Shown here: piece by piece, positions 8,266 to 17,335 of the stretch | How positions within the stretch are numbered: the stretch's first letter is position 1 | Layout: the number at the start of each line of letters is the position of its first letter | NCBI RefSeq assembly: GCF_900110185.1 | Contig: NZ_FOCT01000001.1 | Location: 372,001-436,000 of the forward strand | Length of the DNA: 64,000 nucleotides | Direction: 5' to 3' | From: Nitrosospira multiformis | Lineage (GTDB): Bacteria; Pseudomonadota; Gammaproteobacteria; Burkholderiales; Nitrosomonadaceae | The notes under the pieces: model-generated | Databases searched by the model: none | Told to the model about the DNA's origin: nothing | What the model saw: only the letters and a program-made list of their open reading frames with translations | Translations under genes and position numbers: made by a program

Positions 8266-9764
8266 GCCGATCCCTCAGGCACATCGTGAACGGGGAGAGT
8301 GAGCCGGAAGTGGGCGCCGCGGTCAGCCAGCGGTACAAGCTCGATGTTCCCGCCATGCGCAAGCGCGTACTCCCGGGCGATCGACAATCCCAAGCCCGTT
8401 CCCCTCACGTGGCTGTCGAGCACTCTCCGCCCCTGATAGAACGGTTCGAATACTTTCTCCCGATCGGCATCATCCACTCCGGGTCCAGGGTCCACTATAT
8501 CCAGTTGTGCAATCCCTGCTGTCTCACTTGTCCAGATGCGGATGCATCCTCCCCTGGGTGAGAATTTCACGGCGTTCGATAAAAGATTGTCCACAATCAC
8601 TTTGACTTTTTGCGGTTCACACTCCAGCATCACTTCCGGACAAGACAAATCCATTCGCAGACCTTTGTTCATAATGATGAGATTCTGATCGTGCAATACC
8701 GCATCCAGAATCTTCTTCAAACCCACCTCCTGTTTCACCAGTGCGGCTTTCTCGGTCTGGAGGGCGCTATAACTCAGCAAATCCTCGATGCGCCGCTGCA
8801 ACTGCAGGCTATTGCTGTGAAGAATACTGGCAACACGCTGCTGCTCTTCCGTCAGCTTGCCAGCCACGCCTTCTACGAGCAAATCCGCCCCTTCCCGCAT
8901 GGCTGTCAGCGGGGTCTTGAGTTCGTGAGAAACATGCTGCAGAAACCGCGTCTTCTGTTCTTCGAGCTTTAGCAGGCGCTGCCTCATCCAGTCCAGTCTT
9001 TCGCCAAAATAAACCAGGTCCTGGGGACCATCCACTCGAATCGCCTTATGCAGCTTCCCCTGCCCCATGCTGCGAATGGCCTCTTCAATCTGGCGGATCG
9101 GACGGGCGATCCGGAAGGAAAAAAAGAAGGCGAGCAATATGGCAAATGGAATCAGTGCAAGCAGTTGCCAGCCAACGGTAAAGCGCGCGGATCCTGCCAT
9201 ATCCTGCATTTCATCCACCTCGCGCTCTATGAGCGCGTACCCGAGTGAGAAAAAGAAGCGTGCGGAATCCCGCAGATGACCGAAGTTGCCGATCAGTTTA
9301 CGCAACTCTTCCGGGGATTGCTTGACGGCCGAAACTTCCTCGAAAATGGCGGCTTCCTCTGATTTCAATTGCACCAGCAATCGTCTCTGCTCGTCGCTGA
9401 GGGAGAGCCCGGCAAGGCCCGCAGCGATTTTCTCGAATCCGGCATGCCCGCGGAAATAACCCTCCAGCAGGGCAGTATCACCCAGAATGTGAGTCTGGCG
9501 CACTGCCCGCTCCATATTCGCAATTTCATCCGCAAGAGCGCGGCTACTGTGCGCAATCTCCGCCGCCTGATATACCGCCTTCCGGCTCTGATTTGCCAAC
9601 CGGTCAATGGAAAAAGCGCTATTGATGAGCGCGACGATCAGTGGCAAGCCGACCAGAGCAAAGCCCAGCAGAATGAGTTTGACGAAGGATTTGGGCTTAC
9701 GCCGCAGTCTTACCCACGAACCGCTTACGCTATCCTGTCTTCCGGCTTCCACGGGGGCAATCAT
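8262..9764 (-). CDS. glrK: Sensor histidine kinase GlrK/QseE
   Basis: From the ATG at 9764 the protein has 500 residues; that start is preceded by AAGAAGAGAA, while the upstream ATG at 9818 has no ribosome-binding site. Domains in order: a first membrane helix (LILLGFALVGLPLIVALI), a periplasmic helical sensor of about 150 residues, a second helix (LLALIPFAILLAFFFSF), a HAMP linker (RIARPIRQIEEAIRSMGQGKL), the dimerisation/phosphoacceptor helix with HELKTPLTAMREG, and an ATPase domain with the N box (DNLLSNAVKFSP), DPGPGVD and GTGLGLSIAREYALAHGG. Intact kinase; its signal is unknown. Overlaps the lipoprotein gene by 4 bp. Confidence 0.9.
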   Translation of the reverse strand: MIAPVEAGRQDSVSGSWVRLRRKPKSFVKLILLGFALVGLPLIVALINSAFSIDRLANQSRKAVYQAAEIAHSSRALADEIANMERAVRQTHILGDTALLEGYFRGHAGFEKIAAGLAGLSLSDEQRRLLVQLKSEEAAIFEEVSAVKQSPEELRKLIGNFGHLRDSARFFFSLGYALIEREVDEMQDMAGSARFTVGWQLLALIPFAILLAFFFSFRIARPIRQIEEAIRSMGQGKLHKAIRVDGPQDLVYFGERLDWMRQRLLKLEEQKTRFLQHVSHELKTPLTAMREGADLLVEGVAGKLTEEQQRVASILHSNSLQLQRRIEDLLSYSALQTEKAALVKQEVGLKKILDAVLHDQNLIIMNKGLRMDLSCPEVMLECEPQKVKVIVDNLLSNAVKFSPRGGCIRIWTSETAGIAQLDIVDPGPGVDDADREKVFEPFYQGRRVLDSHVRGTGLGLSIAREYALAHGGNIELVPLADRGAHFRLTLPVHDVPEGSA

Positions 9765-9954
9765 TTCTCTTCTTTGGTTCCTTTGAGGAATCGAAGCAAT
9801 TTTATTTGCATGCCACATACTGATTCTGCCACTCAGGCTTGGAAACCCCCTTGTGGTAGTTCAAACGATCGGAAGTGCCGGGATTCGGCAGCGCTAATGC
9901 AGGATGCTTACTGGTTCTATCCAGTACGTCGGAGTATGCGGCCTTTTCTGATTT

Positions 9955-10368
9955 CTATTTTTTCGTCCGGGACGAATTCGCTGTGGCACTGGAGGCGCCG
10001 GGAGCAAGATAAGGTTTGCAATAATGCTTGGAAGGAAACTCCTTGTTCCGCCGTGAATTCATGACAACGTCACCACCATTTCTTACACATTCCATGATCG
10101 ATTTATCCAGGCTCGCGTAATGCTCGTCCGGGTCGGTATTTGCGGAAACCAGCGGCACTTTTTCCCTGATCTTGCGACAGGCGTCCGGTTCGTCCTGCAT
10201 CGCCGGAGCATTTTTTGAAGGTGGCAACGGACACAACCGGCAGGGATTTCCAGGGCAAAGGCATCCGGAACATTCGGCTTCCGCAGCAATGGCGGCGGTA
10301 GTTCCTGCCAGGGCAGCGGGAATAAGGCAGGCAATTATCCTTAACGCTTTGATTAACCTGAAATTCAT
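9955..10368 (-). CDS. Small secreted cysteine-rich protein, unknown function
   Basis: 137 residues with a clear Sec signal peptide (hydrophobic stretch to about residue 28, ending AAIAA). The mature N-terminus has a tight cysteine cluster, ECSGCLCPGNPCRLCPLPP, with five Cys in 15 residues, and three more Cys later (DACRK, MECVRN, HYCKP). There is no haem-binding CxxCH, so disulfides or metal binding are the options. GGAAAG lies upstream of the ATG. It stands alone between the kinase and the ArsC-like gene. No family recognised. Confidence 0.6.
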   Translation of the reverse strand: MNFRLIKALRIIACLIPAALAGTTAAIAAEAECSGCLCPGNPCRLCPLPPSKNAPAMQDEPDACRKIREKVPLVSANTDPDEHYASLDKSIMECVRNGGDVVMNSRRNKEFPSKHYCKPYLAPGASSATANSSRTKK

Positions 10369-10489
10369 TATCGCTTTCCGTACATGGTTAGCATATCACA
10401 AATTGATTCGCGAGTTTCCCCGGCTCCAGGGCACATCCCTTTCATGGGCGCAAACCGTGTCAACGGATGCCGGCTTTGAAAAGGATATG

Positions 10490-10855
10490 TTACAACAACT
10501 TCGTTACATTCTCCGGCGGACGGCATAGCACCGCCTGATTGCCTCTTACAACGATGGGACGCTGAATCAGATCCGGGTTCTCAACCATGATTTTCATCAA
10601 TTCCTCATCGGATAACTGCCCTGCCCGGTGCCGCTCAACAAGCTTGAGGTCGTGTGCGAGCGATTCCTCGCGACGCAATACATCCATTATCGGAATACCA
10701 AGCTTGTCAATCAGTTCGCGCAGCCGTTCAACGGTCAGCCGTGCGTCATAATAGTTGACTGCATCGAACTCTTCCCCGCTTTCTTTCAGCAGAGCGAGCG
10801 TAGCCCGGCATTTGCTGCATGTCGGTTTCTGATAAATGGTAATCTTGTCGGTCAT
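10490..10855 (-). CDS. Arsenate reductase family protein (ArsC/Spx-like)
   Basis: 121 residues from the ATG at 10855, chosen because GGAAGGAGAATTC stands directly upstream; a longer frame to 10927 lacks such a site. The thioredoxin-like fold starts ITIYQKPTCSKCRATLALL with the active Cys at position 13 in a CSKC motif, followed by DVLRREE and PDLIQRPIVVRG, the ArsC pattern with the cis-Pro strand and phosphate-binding Arg. Most glutaredoxin-linked ArsC proteins have CxxS rather than CxxC, so it may act as a general thiol reductase of the YffB/ArsC group. No ars regulator or efflux gene lies nearby. Confidence 0.8.
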   Translation of the reverse strand: MTDKITIYQKPTCSKCRATLALLKESGEEFDAVNYYDARLTVERLRELIDKLGIPIMDVLRREESLAHDLKLVERHRAGQLSDEELMKIMVENPDLIQRPIVVRGNQAVLCRPPENVTKLL

Positions 10856-10938
10856 TGAATTCTCCTTCCTATATTCCGAACTCCGATCCGGATTCGGTAA
10901 TTCGCCGGCGAAACGATGAAAATGCATTCAAGTCAAAC

Positions 10939-12726
10939 CTAAGTCAAACCTTGCCGCTTTATCCGTTCGTGTCCTGGATGCTCGGCATCCCTGTCGGTTT
11001 TGGGGAAGTTGGCCAGCACATGCCGGACCATGCTGAACGCAAGTTCGTGTTCCCCGAGAAACACCATTCCTCCGCTTTCCTTTCTCAGCAGCGCTGCCTC
11101 TTCTTCGTTATGTGTACGCACAATAATCCCGATCGGTGGGTTAAGTATACGTGCAGTTTCGATCATTCGGCGAGCGCGCAGTGTATCGGGAACCGCGATC
11201 ACCAGCATCGCAGCCCGCGCGATGTGCGCCTGGATAAGCACCGCGGGCTCCGCGGCATCTCCCGCGACGGCGTGAATGCCGCGTTTGCGCAACCCTTCGA
11301 CGGTCTCCCGATTCTGCTCGGCCACAACCAGGGGAACTCCCTCTTTCTTGAGTGTTTCACCGATGTGTCCGCCTACGCGCCCATATCCCACCAGCACGAC
11401 ATGGTTCGTAACATAACTTGATGTGACAGTGGTCGGCAACTCCGCCAGGGGATCGTCCGAACGTTCAAGGATGCGCGCCACTCCGGAACGGGAACGTATC
11501 CATGCCTGCGCCGGTTCAACCAGCTTGAATATCAGCGGATTCAATGTGATCGAGATGAAGGCTGCTGCGAGTATGAGACTCTGCGCTTCAACCGGCAGGA
11601 GTCCGAGCGACACTCCCAGACCGGCAAGGATAAAAGAGAATTCCCCGATCTGCGCCAGGCTGGCTGATACAGTAAGCGCAGTATTCAAGGGATAACGGAA
11701 GGCGAGTACCAGCAGGAAGGCAGCGAGCGATTTGACAATGATGATGATGGCGAGTGTGGCGACAAGGTGAAGAGGCTGCTCTATCAGTACATCGGGATCG
11801 AGCAGCATTCCCACGGAGACAAAAAACAAAACCGAGAACGCATCCCGAAGGGGCAGCGATTCATGAGCGGCACGATGACTGAGATCCGATTCCCTCATGA
11901 CCATGCCGGCAAAGAACGCGCCCAGCGCGAACGAAACGCCGAAGAGCGTGGCCGAACCATAGGCGATGCCTATCGCAACAGCGATCACGCTCAGGATGAA
12001 GAGTTCGTTGGAGTTGGTGCTGGCAACATACCAAAGCAATCTGGGAAAAACGCGCCTTCCCACGACAAGCATCAGCGCAATGAAAATAGCCACCTTGCCA
12101 AAAGTAAACAGTACCGAGATCAGCAAACTTAGGCTCGATACATCCGTAGTGGCACCACTCGCGTCGCTGTGCAACCAGTCCGCAAGCGGGGGCAGCAATA
12201 CAAGAACAAGAACCATCGCCACATCTTCAACGATCAGCCATCCCACTGCAATCGAACCATTGACTGATTTGAGCAAGCCCCGCTGCTCCAGGGCTCTCAG
12301 CAATACAACGGTGCTCGCGGTCGAAAGCGACACGCCATATACGATACTGATGGCCGGATTCCAGCCCCAGGAAAGAGCAACAGCGGCACCGAAGGCCGTA
12401 GCGACGCTAATCTGAACGAGAGCACCAGGCAAAGCGATACGACGCACCGCCAACAGATCCTTGAGCGAGAAATGCAATCCCACTCCGAACATCAGTAAAA
12501 TGACGCCGATTTCCGCCAGTTGACCTGAAAGCTCCATATCGGCGACGAACCCCGGTGTGTTGGCGCTCATGATGACGCCTGCGGTCAGATAGCCCACCAG
12601 GACGGGCAACTTCAGCCGGTTAGCGATCACTCCCATCAGCAGGGCAAGGCCGAAGCTGACAGCAATGGTAGTAATCAGGGTAAAGCTGTGAGGCATGGGA
12701 TTTGCCGGAGGTAGTAAGGAAACCAT
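10939..12726 (-). CDS. ybaL: KefB/YbaL-type cation:proton antiporter (CPA2) with TrkA-N domain
   Basis: 595 residues. Residues 1-410 form about 12 membrane helices of the Na+/H+ exchanger fold, with VGYLTAGVIM, LLMFGVGLHFS and SASLAQIGEFSFILAGLG as characteristic segments. Residues 430-560 are a Rossmann-type RCK/TrkA-N domain starting NHVVLVGYGRVGGHIGE, which binds NAD(H) or nucleotides and gates transport. Expected role: K+/H+ antiport in pH or electrophile stress. The start at 12726 has AAAAGGGG upstream; an internal ATG at 12696 is less well supported. Confidence 0.88.
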   Translation of the reverse strand: MVSLLPPANPMPHSFTLITTIAVSFGLALLMGVIANRLKLPVLVGYLTAGVIMSANTPGFVADMELSGQLAEIGVILLMFGVGLHFSLKDLLAVRRIALPGALVQISVATAFGAAVALSWGWNPAISIVYGVSLSTASTVVLLRALEQRGLLKSVNGSIAVGWLIVEDVAMVLVLVLLPPLADWLHSDASGATTDVSSLSLLISVLFTFGKVAIFIALMLVVGRRVFPRLLWYVASTNSNELFILSVIAVAIGIAYGSATLFGVSFALGAFFAGMVMRESDLSHRAAHESLPLRDAFSVLFFVSVGMLLDPDVLIEQPLHLVATLAIIIIVKSLAAFLLVLAFRYPLNTALTVSASLAQIGEFSFILAGLGVSLGLLPVEAQSLILAAAFISITLNPLIFKLVEPAQAWIRSRSGVARILERSDDPLAELPTTVTSSYVTNHVVLVGYGRVGGHIGETLKKEGVPLVVAEQNRETVEGLRKRGIHAVAGDAAEPAVLIQAHIARAAMLVIAVPDTLRARRMIETARILNPPIGIIVRTHNEEEAALLRKESGGMVFLGEHELAFSMVRHVLANFPKTDRDAEHPGHERIKRQGLT

Positions 12727-13186
12727 GATAAACCCCTTTTTCTGATGGGTTTATCGGGAATTTGCCTGGACAGGGTCCAAAACTGATACAGGAACGCGAT
12801 CAGTGGTATGAATGCGGCGTGCGCCGACATGGAAAACGACTTTTTGTTTTATTAATTATTGTGAACGCGTGAAAATGCCAGACCCCAAGTAGTGAAGTCT
12901 GTCAGGGGCTCGGTTGACCTTAGTCTCTGGGGCGGACCGCGCTTGACCGGCCAGAAGTCCCAACCTGGCAAGCATCATGGCCAAGATCTCCATCTCCGGT
13001 ATCGGAGAAACTTCCCCGCCCATATCATTCATGGCTTCATGATCCATTCCGCAAAATATTTGCCCAGGTCAGGGGTAATGGCAAAGTCTGGCTTGCCAGG
13101 AACAACGGGGCGAACAGTATGACGAGAAATGTCGAGTGGGTAAATTTCATCTTGCTCTCCCGATATTCCCAAAGTTAGGATTTTGA
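12727..13186. other. Intergenic region with a possible broken small gene
   Basis: 460 bp between the antiporter start and the alanine dehydrogenase stop. The only protein-like signal is on the minus strand: a short signal-peptide-like frame (13037-13150) followed in another frame by 12856-13047. Nothing else was recognised. Confidence 0.4.
13037..13150 (-). pseudogene. Short signal-peptide ORF, possibly a frameshifted secreted protein
   Basis: The ATG at 13150 has GGGAG upstream and encodes 37 residues starting MKFTHSTFLVILFAPLFL, a convincing export signal, then stops at 13037. A second frame (12856-13047, MDHEAMNDMGGEVSP onward) overlaps its end and continues for 63 codons with plausible composition (a hydrophobic ILAMMLARLGLLAG segment). 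One frameshift near 13040-13050 would join them into a secreted protein of about 100 residues. It could equally be a real micro-protein or chance. Confidence 0.3.
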
Positions 13187-14302
13187 TCAGGCATTCCCCA
13201 GCGCCTGCAAGGGATCGACATATCGCATATCAAATTCCTGCGCAATAGCGGGATAAGTAACCGATCCGCGATGCGTGTTCATTCCGAATTTCAATGCCGG
13301 ATTTTTTCTGACCGCATCCACACCTTCATCCGCCAGCTGCACGACATAGATCGCCGTCTGAATACTAAGCGCGAAGGTACTGGTACGAGGAACGGCGCTC
13401 GGCATGTTCGCGACACAATAATGCACTACCCCGTCGATCTCATAGGTTGGATTGCTATGGGTAGTAGGCCGGCTTGTTTCAATGCATCCCCCCTGATCCA
13501 CTGCCACATCGACGATAACCAATCCTCTTCGCATTTTCGGCAACATATCCGCCGTTACCAGCCAGGGGGTTCGTCCCCCGGGGATCAAAACCGCACCGAT
13601 GACAAGATCGGCGTTGTAGACCGCTTCCTCGATATTGTATTCATCGCTGAAACGCGTCTGCAATTGCCCGCGATATATGTCATCCAGGTATTTCAGACGG
13701 TCGTGGCTCACATCCAGCACGGTGACCTGAGCGCCACATCCCGCAGCCACGCGGGCAGCGTTCGTTCCCACAATGCCCGCACCGAGAATGGCGACGTTGG
13801 CCGCAGCCACACCAGGGACACCGCCCATCAACACGCCTCGTCCCCCTTGTGTTTTTTGCAGATAGGTCGCGCCGATTTGAGTAGCCATGCGTCCCGCCAC
13901 CTCGCTCATGGGTGCCAGCAGTGGCAATTTCCCATCTGCGGTTTGCACCGTTTCGTAAGCCACAGCCGTAACGCCGCTCGCGAGCAAAGCCTCGACAAGA
14001 GGGCGGTCCGAGGCCAGATGAAGATAAGTGAAAAGGATCATGTCCCGATGCAGGTAACCGTATTCCGCAGGAATCGGTTCCTTGACCTTGACCACGAGCT
14101 GCGCTGCCCACGCATCTTCCGCCCGGGGGACAATCGTAGCCCCTGCCAAGCGATATTCATCGTCCGAAAGAAAACTGCCTTCTCCCGCTCCGCTTTGCAC
14201 TAGCACGCGGTGACCACGGCGCGTCAATGCCTTGACGTTGCTTGGAGTCATGCCGACTCTGTTTTCATGGTCTTTCGTTTCTTTGGGCAATCCGATCAGC
14301 AT
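13187..14302 (-). CDS. ald: Alanine dehydrogenase
   Basis: 371 residues from the ATG at 14302, the usual length of Ald; an ATG at 14308 adds only two residues and an upstream frame to 14392 is not credible. The N-terminus MLIGLPKETKDHENRVGMTP carries the family KE-x(3)-ENR motif. GEGSFLSDDEY and VVKVKEPIPAEY follow, and the NAD-binding fold is VAILGAGIVGTNAARVAAG (about 170-188). The reaction is reversible NAD-dependent deamination of L-alanine to pyruvate and ammonium. No ribosome-binding site stands out, so the start is approximate. Confidence 0.9.
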   Translation of the reverse strand: MLIGLPKETKDHENRVGMTPSNVKALTRRGHRVLVQSGAGEGSFLSDDEYRLAGATIVPRAEDAWAAQLVVKVKEPIPAEYGYLHRDMILFTYLHLASDRPLVEALLASGVTAVAYETVQTADGKLPLLAPMSEVAGRMATQIGATYLQKTQGGRGVLMGGVPGVAAANVAILGAGIVGTNAARVAAGCGAQVTVLDVSHDRLKYLDDIYRGQLQTRFSDEYNIEEAVYNADLVIGAVLIPGGRTPWLVTADMLPKMRRGLVIVDVAVDQGGCIETSRPTTHSNPTYEIDGVVHYCVANMPSAVPRTSTFALSIQTAIYVVQLADEGVDAVRKNPALKFGMNTHRGSVTYPAIAQEFDMRYVDPLQALGNA

Positions 14303-14671
14303 GGGCATATATAACTGGGGTAACTGGGAAATGAGGAAAACGTTTTTTTGTGTATGACTGAATCTGGAAAAGTTAGCAGGGACAGCGCGCAAATGTTGCC
14401 GGGAAGCCGCCTCTCATCTTCCTTTCAAGTATACAACCGACGTGAAATCACTCGAAAAAAATATTTGACCGGCGCCGCAACCGGTAAGAACTAGCCCGGA
14501 TATTTCACCGGATCACGGGTTAATGGCGAGATGTTTTGGGAATAGATTCGCGTATTCCGCGCCAAGCCAATAGCCGCCCTACTGGCACGAAGCGGGGGCG
14601 CAAAGATGCCGCAAAATACCGTCAGTGCCCGTGAAGGCCGATGATATAAATCAGATTTCAGCCTTGGTTGA

Positions 14672-15490
14672 TCAGATATCGTGTTCATACCGCTTTCTAC
14701 AATTGTCAGGCCGGTTGAGTGGAATATCCGGGCTGGGGGGATCGAGCAATTGTTTGCGCAAGTGCTGAAGCACAACTTCACGGGTATCGATTCCACCTTT
14801 GAGTGCCGTCGGATAATCCAGCGTGAGAGTGGAATGCGCTTTCCCCGGCACCGTAACAGAGTGAAAGCGCGGAACAGGTGACTCTGCCGCAGGTTGAAGC
14901 GAGGCTTCCAGTCGCTTGAATCGGCTCGCGGGACAAAGCGCATCGCCCTCGAAACGAAGTCCAAGTAACGACATCGTATCCCTGCGGCCGGATGCGAAGG
15001 ATAGCGCTTCGGGTTCGACATCCAGCCCTTCGGGCCGACAGAGCGGCAAACTCGGCTGTGCGGCGACGGGCGCGAGGAGTGATGCTTCGAGCATCATGGC
15101 CAAAACAAATCCGCCCGTGTAACACATGCCAATGGCGCCCACACCGGGCCCGCCGCACTCCATATGTATTTTTCGGCACAAAGTCCGAAGCGGTAGGGTG
15201 ATGGTGCTCGATTTACCGGCCGCAAGTGTGTTGAATTCCTTCCGTATGCATACGAAAGGCGCTTTCAGCAGGCCCAGCGTCACAGACTGGAGGGGCCTAC
15301 CGAACAGAAGTGGCATGACGACGTGAAATCCCCGATCTGCCAGCCATTCCGCAAATTCGACGGTCTCCGAAGTAAGGCCCGGCAGTTCGTGCAGGAGGAT
15401 GACGCCATACCCTCCACCTTTCCGGAAAATCGGGAATGTATGACCGTCCGCAGTAAACAGTTCTTCCGAAAAACCCTTGATTGCGCTCAC
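14672..15490 (-). CDS. Dienelactone hydrolase family protein
   Basis: 272 residues. The fold shows VILLHELPGLTSETVEFAEW (oxyanion region), RGFHVVMPLLFG, and the nucleophile elbow GAIGMCYTGG, where Cys (about residue 122) occupies the nucleophile position, as in true dienelactone hydrolases. The catalytic His is likely in PGKAHSTLTLD. It lies 51 bp downstream of pntB in the same direction and may be read through from that operon. The substrate is unknown. The 279 bp between its stop and the ald start hold no recognised gene. Confidence 0.8.
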   Translation of the reverse strand: MSAIKGFSEELFTADGHTFPIFRKGGGYGVILLHELPGLTSETVEFAEWLADRGFHVVMPLLFGRPLQSVTLGLLKAPFVCIRKEFNTLAAGKSSTITLPLRTLCRKIHMECGGPGVGAIGMCYTGGFVLAMMLEASLLAPVAAQPSLPLCRPEGLDVEPEALSFASGRRDTMSLLGLRFEGDALCPASRFKRLEASLQPAAESPVPRFHSVTVPGKAHSTLTLDYPTALKGGIDTREVVLQHLRKQLLDPPSPDIPLNRPDNCRKRYEHDI

Positions 15491-15541
15491 TGCGTCATTA
15501 CCTCCGGCATCATCATCCGATGCTGCTGGCGATGTTCGACG

Positions 15542-16921
15542 TTACAGGGCCTTGACCATGTCTTCGACGACCTTCTTGGCATCCCCGAATATCATCATGG
15601 TCTTGTCCATGTAGAAGAGATCGTTGTCCAGGCCGGCATAACCCGCAGCCATGCTGCGTTTGACCACCATTACCGTACGCGCTTTATACGCATCCAAAAT
15701 GGGCATGCCGTAGATCGGACTACCCGGCACATTTGCAGCCGGATTCACCACGTCGTTTGCGCCAAGCACAAGCACCACGTCGGTATTGGAAAAATCGCTG
15801 TTGATCTCATCCATCTCCAGCACCTGTTCATACGGTATCTCGGCTTCGGCCAGCAGCACGTTCATGTGCCCCGGCATGCGCCCTGCAACAGGATGAATGG
15901 CAAAACGTACATTCACGCCTTTCTTGTGCAGCATTTCCGCCAGCTCCTTCACCGCATGCTGCGCCCTGGCCACGGCCAGCCCGTAGCCCGGCACGATGAT
16001 GACACTGTCAGCATTTCCCATGATGAAAGCGGCATCGTCCGCGCTGCCGCTGCGATAGGTCTTTTGCGTCCCATCCCCTGCCACGGCGGCTCCTCCCTCA
16101 CTCCCGAACCCGCCCAGTATGACGGAGAGGAATGGGCGGTTCATCGCCTTGCACATGATATAGGACAGGATTGCGCCCGAACTGCCCACCAGAGATCCCG
16201 CGATAATCAGCATGGGATTGCCAAGTGAGAACCCGATACCGGCCGCGGCCCACCCGGAGTAGGAATTGAGCATGGAAATGACCACGGGCATGTCAGCGCC
16301 GCCAATCGGAATGATGATGAGAAAGCCGAGCACAAACGCAATCGCGGTCATGGTGGCGAAGGCAGTCCAGTTCGTGGTGGCGCTGAAGAAAAACCACAGG
16401 CCGAATCCAATCATGATAATCGCCATGGCCAGGTTGACCCTATGCTGACCGCCGAAAGTGATGGGTGCGCCACTCATCCGGCCTGACAATTTCAGGAAGG
16501 CTATCACCGAACCCGACCAGGTCATGGCGCCAATGAATGTGCCGAGAAACAGTTCCAGCTTGCTGCCCATCGGCAATGTCTCGGGCAAACCAAAGGAAGC
16601 GGGATTATTGACTGCGGCGATGGCGATGAATACCGCCGCCAGACCGACGAGGGAGTGCATGAACGCGACCAGTTCCGGCATCGCGGTCATCTGCACACGC
16701 CGCGCCACAACGGCGCCAATGGCGCCTCCCAGCGCGATACAGACAATGATCAACGCCCAGTTCTTGGTGATGGTAAGCGTGGTAATGACCGCGATTACCA
16801 TTCCGACGATCCCGAACAAATTCCCGCGTCGGGCGGAGAGCGGCGAGCTTAAACCTTTTAGCGCCAGGATGAAGAAAACCGAGGCGATAAGATACGCGAG
16901 AGCGACCGTATTTGCCGACAT
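15542..16921 (-). CDS. pntB: NAD(P) transhydrogenase subunit beta
   Basis: 459 residues. The first 260 residues are eight or nine membrane helices forming the proton channel with PntAB. The C-terminal NADP-binding domain III starts near GDGTQKTYRSGSADDAAFIMGNADSVIIVPGYGLAVARAQ, whose GYGLAVARAQ is the NADP dinucleotide fingerprint, and later has HPVAGRMPGHMNVLLAEA and VLVLGANDVVNPAA. It uses the proton motive force to reduce NADP+ with NADH. The start is 3 bp from the pntAB stop, a tight operon. Confidence 0.95.
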   Translation of the reverse strand: MSANTVALAYLIASVFFILALKGLSSPLSARRGNLFGIVGMVIAVITTLTITKNWALIIVCIALGGAIGAVVARRVQMTAMPELVAFMHSLVGLAAVFIAIAAVNNPASFGLPETLPMGSKLELFLGTFIGAMTWSGSVIAFLKLSGRMSGAPITFGGQHRVNLAMAIIMIGFGLWFFFSATTNWTAFATMTAIAFVLGFLIIIPIGGADMPVVISMLNSYSGWAAAGIGFSLGNPMLIIAGSLVGSSGAILSYIMCKAMNRPFLSVILGGFGSEGGAAVAGDGTQKTYRSGSADDAAFIMGNADSVIIVPGYGLAVARAQHAVKELAEMLHKKGVNVRFAIHPVAGRMPGHMNVLLAEAEIPYEQVLEMDEINSDFSNTDVVLVLGANDVVNPAANVPGSPIYGMPILDAYKARTVMVVKRSMAAGYAGLDNDLFYMDKTMMIFGDAKKVVEDMVKAL

Positions 16922-16924
16922 TGA

Positions 16925-17230
16925 CTAGCTTCCTTTTTTATCTTTTTTTCTGAACATTTCCAGCATCCGCTGGGTAACAAGAAATCCCCCGAATACGTTG
17001 ATCGCGGCCAGCGTTACCGCGGCAGCCCCCAGCCATACGCCCCAGTCGGTTTCCGCCGGCCCAGCGGCTAGCATGGCGCCGACGAGAATAATGCCGGAAA
17101 TTGCGTTGGTCACCGACATCAATGGCGTGTGTAGGGCCGGAGTCACATTCCAGACCACGTGATAACCCACGAACACGGCCAGCACGAATACGGTGAGATT
17201 AATAATGGTTGGGTCAATTTCACCAATCAT
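16925..17230 (-). CDS. pntAB: NAD(P) transhydrogenase subunit alpha part 2
   Basis: 101 residues with three membrane helices ([50 protein letters not shown]), the small membrane piece of the alpha subunit that many bacteria encode separately. It contains [13 protein letters not shown], conserved in this subunit. Between pntAA (105 bp upstream) and pntB (3 bp downstream), it completes a three-gene transhydrogenase. Confidence 0.93.
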   Translation of the reverse strand: MIGEIDPTIINLTVFVLAVFVGYHVVWNVTPALHTPLMSVTNAISGIILVGAMLAAGPAETDWGVWLGAAAVTLAAINVFGGFLVTQRMLEMFRKKDKKGS

Positions 17231-17335
17231 GATCGCTCCTTCTAATCTGTTAACTTTTTACCAGGACACGAACCAGGAGAGGAAAAGCAGCGGTTAAAGC
17301 ACAGGCGCTGCTTTTCAATCCGGAGGCGTGTTCCT

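Noticed and set aside
13271..14203. 310-codon plus-strand frame opposite alanine dehydrogenase
   Set aside because: Antisense shadow of a well-conserved enzyme; no motif of its own.
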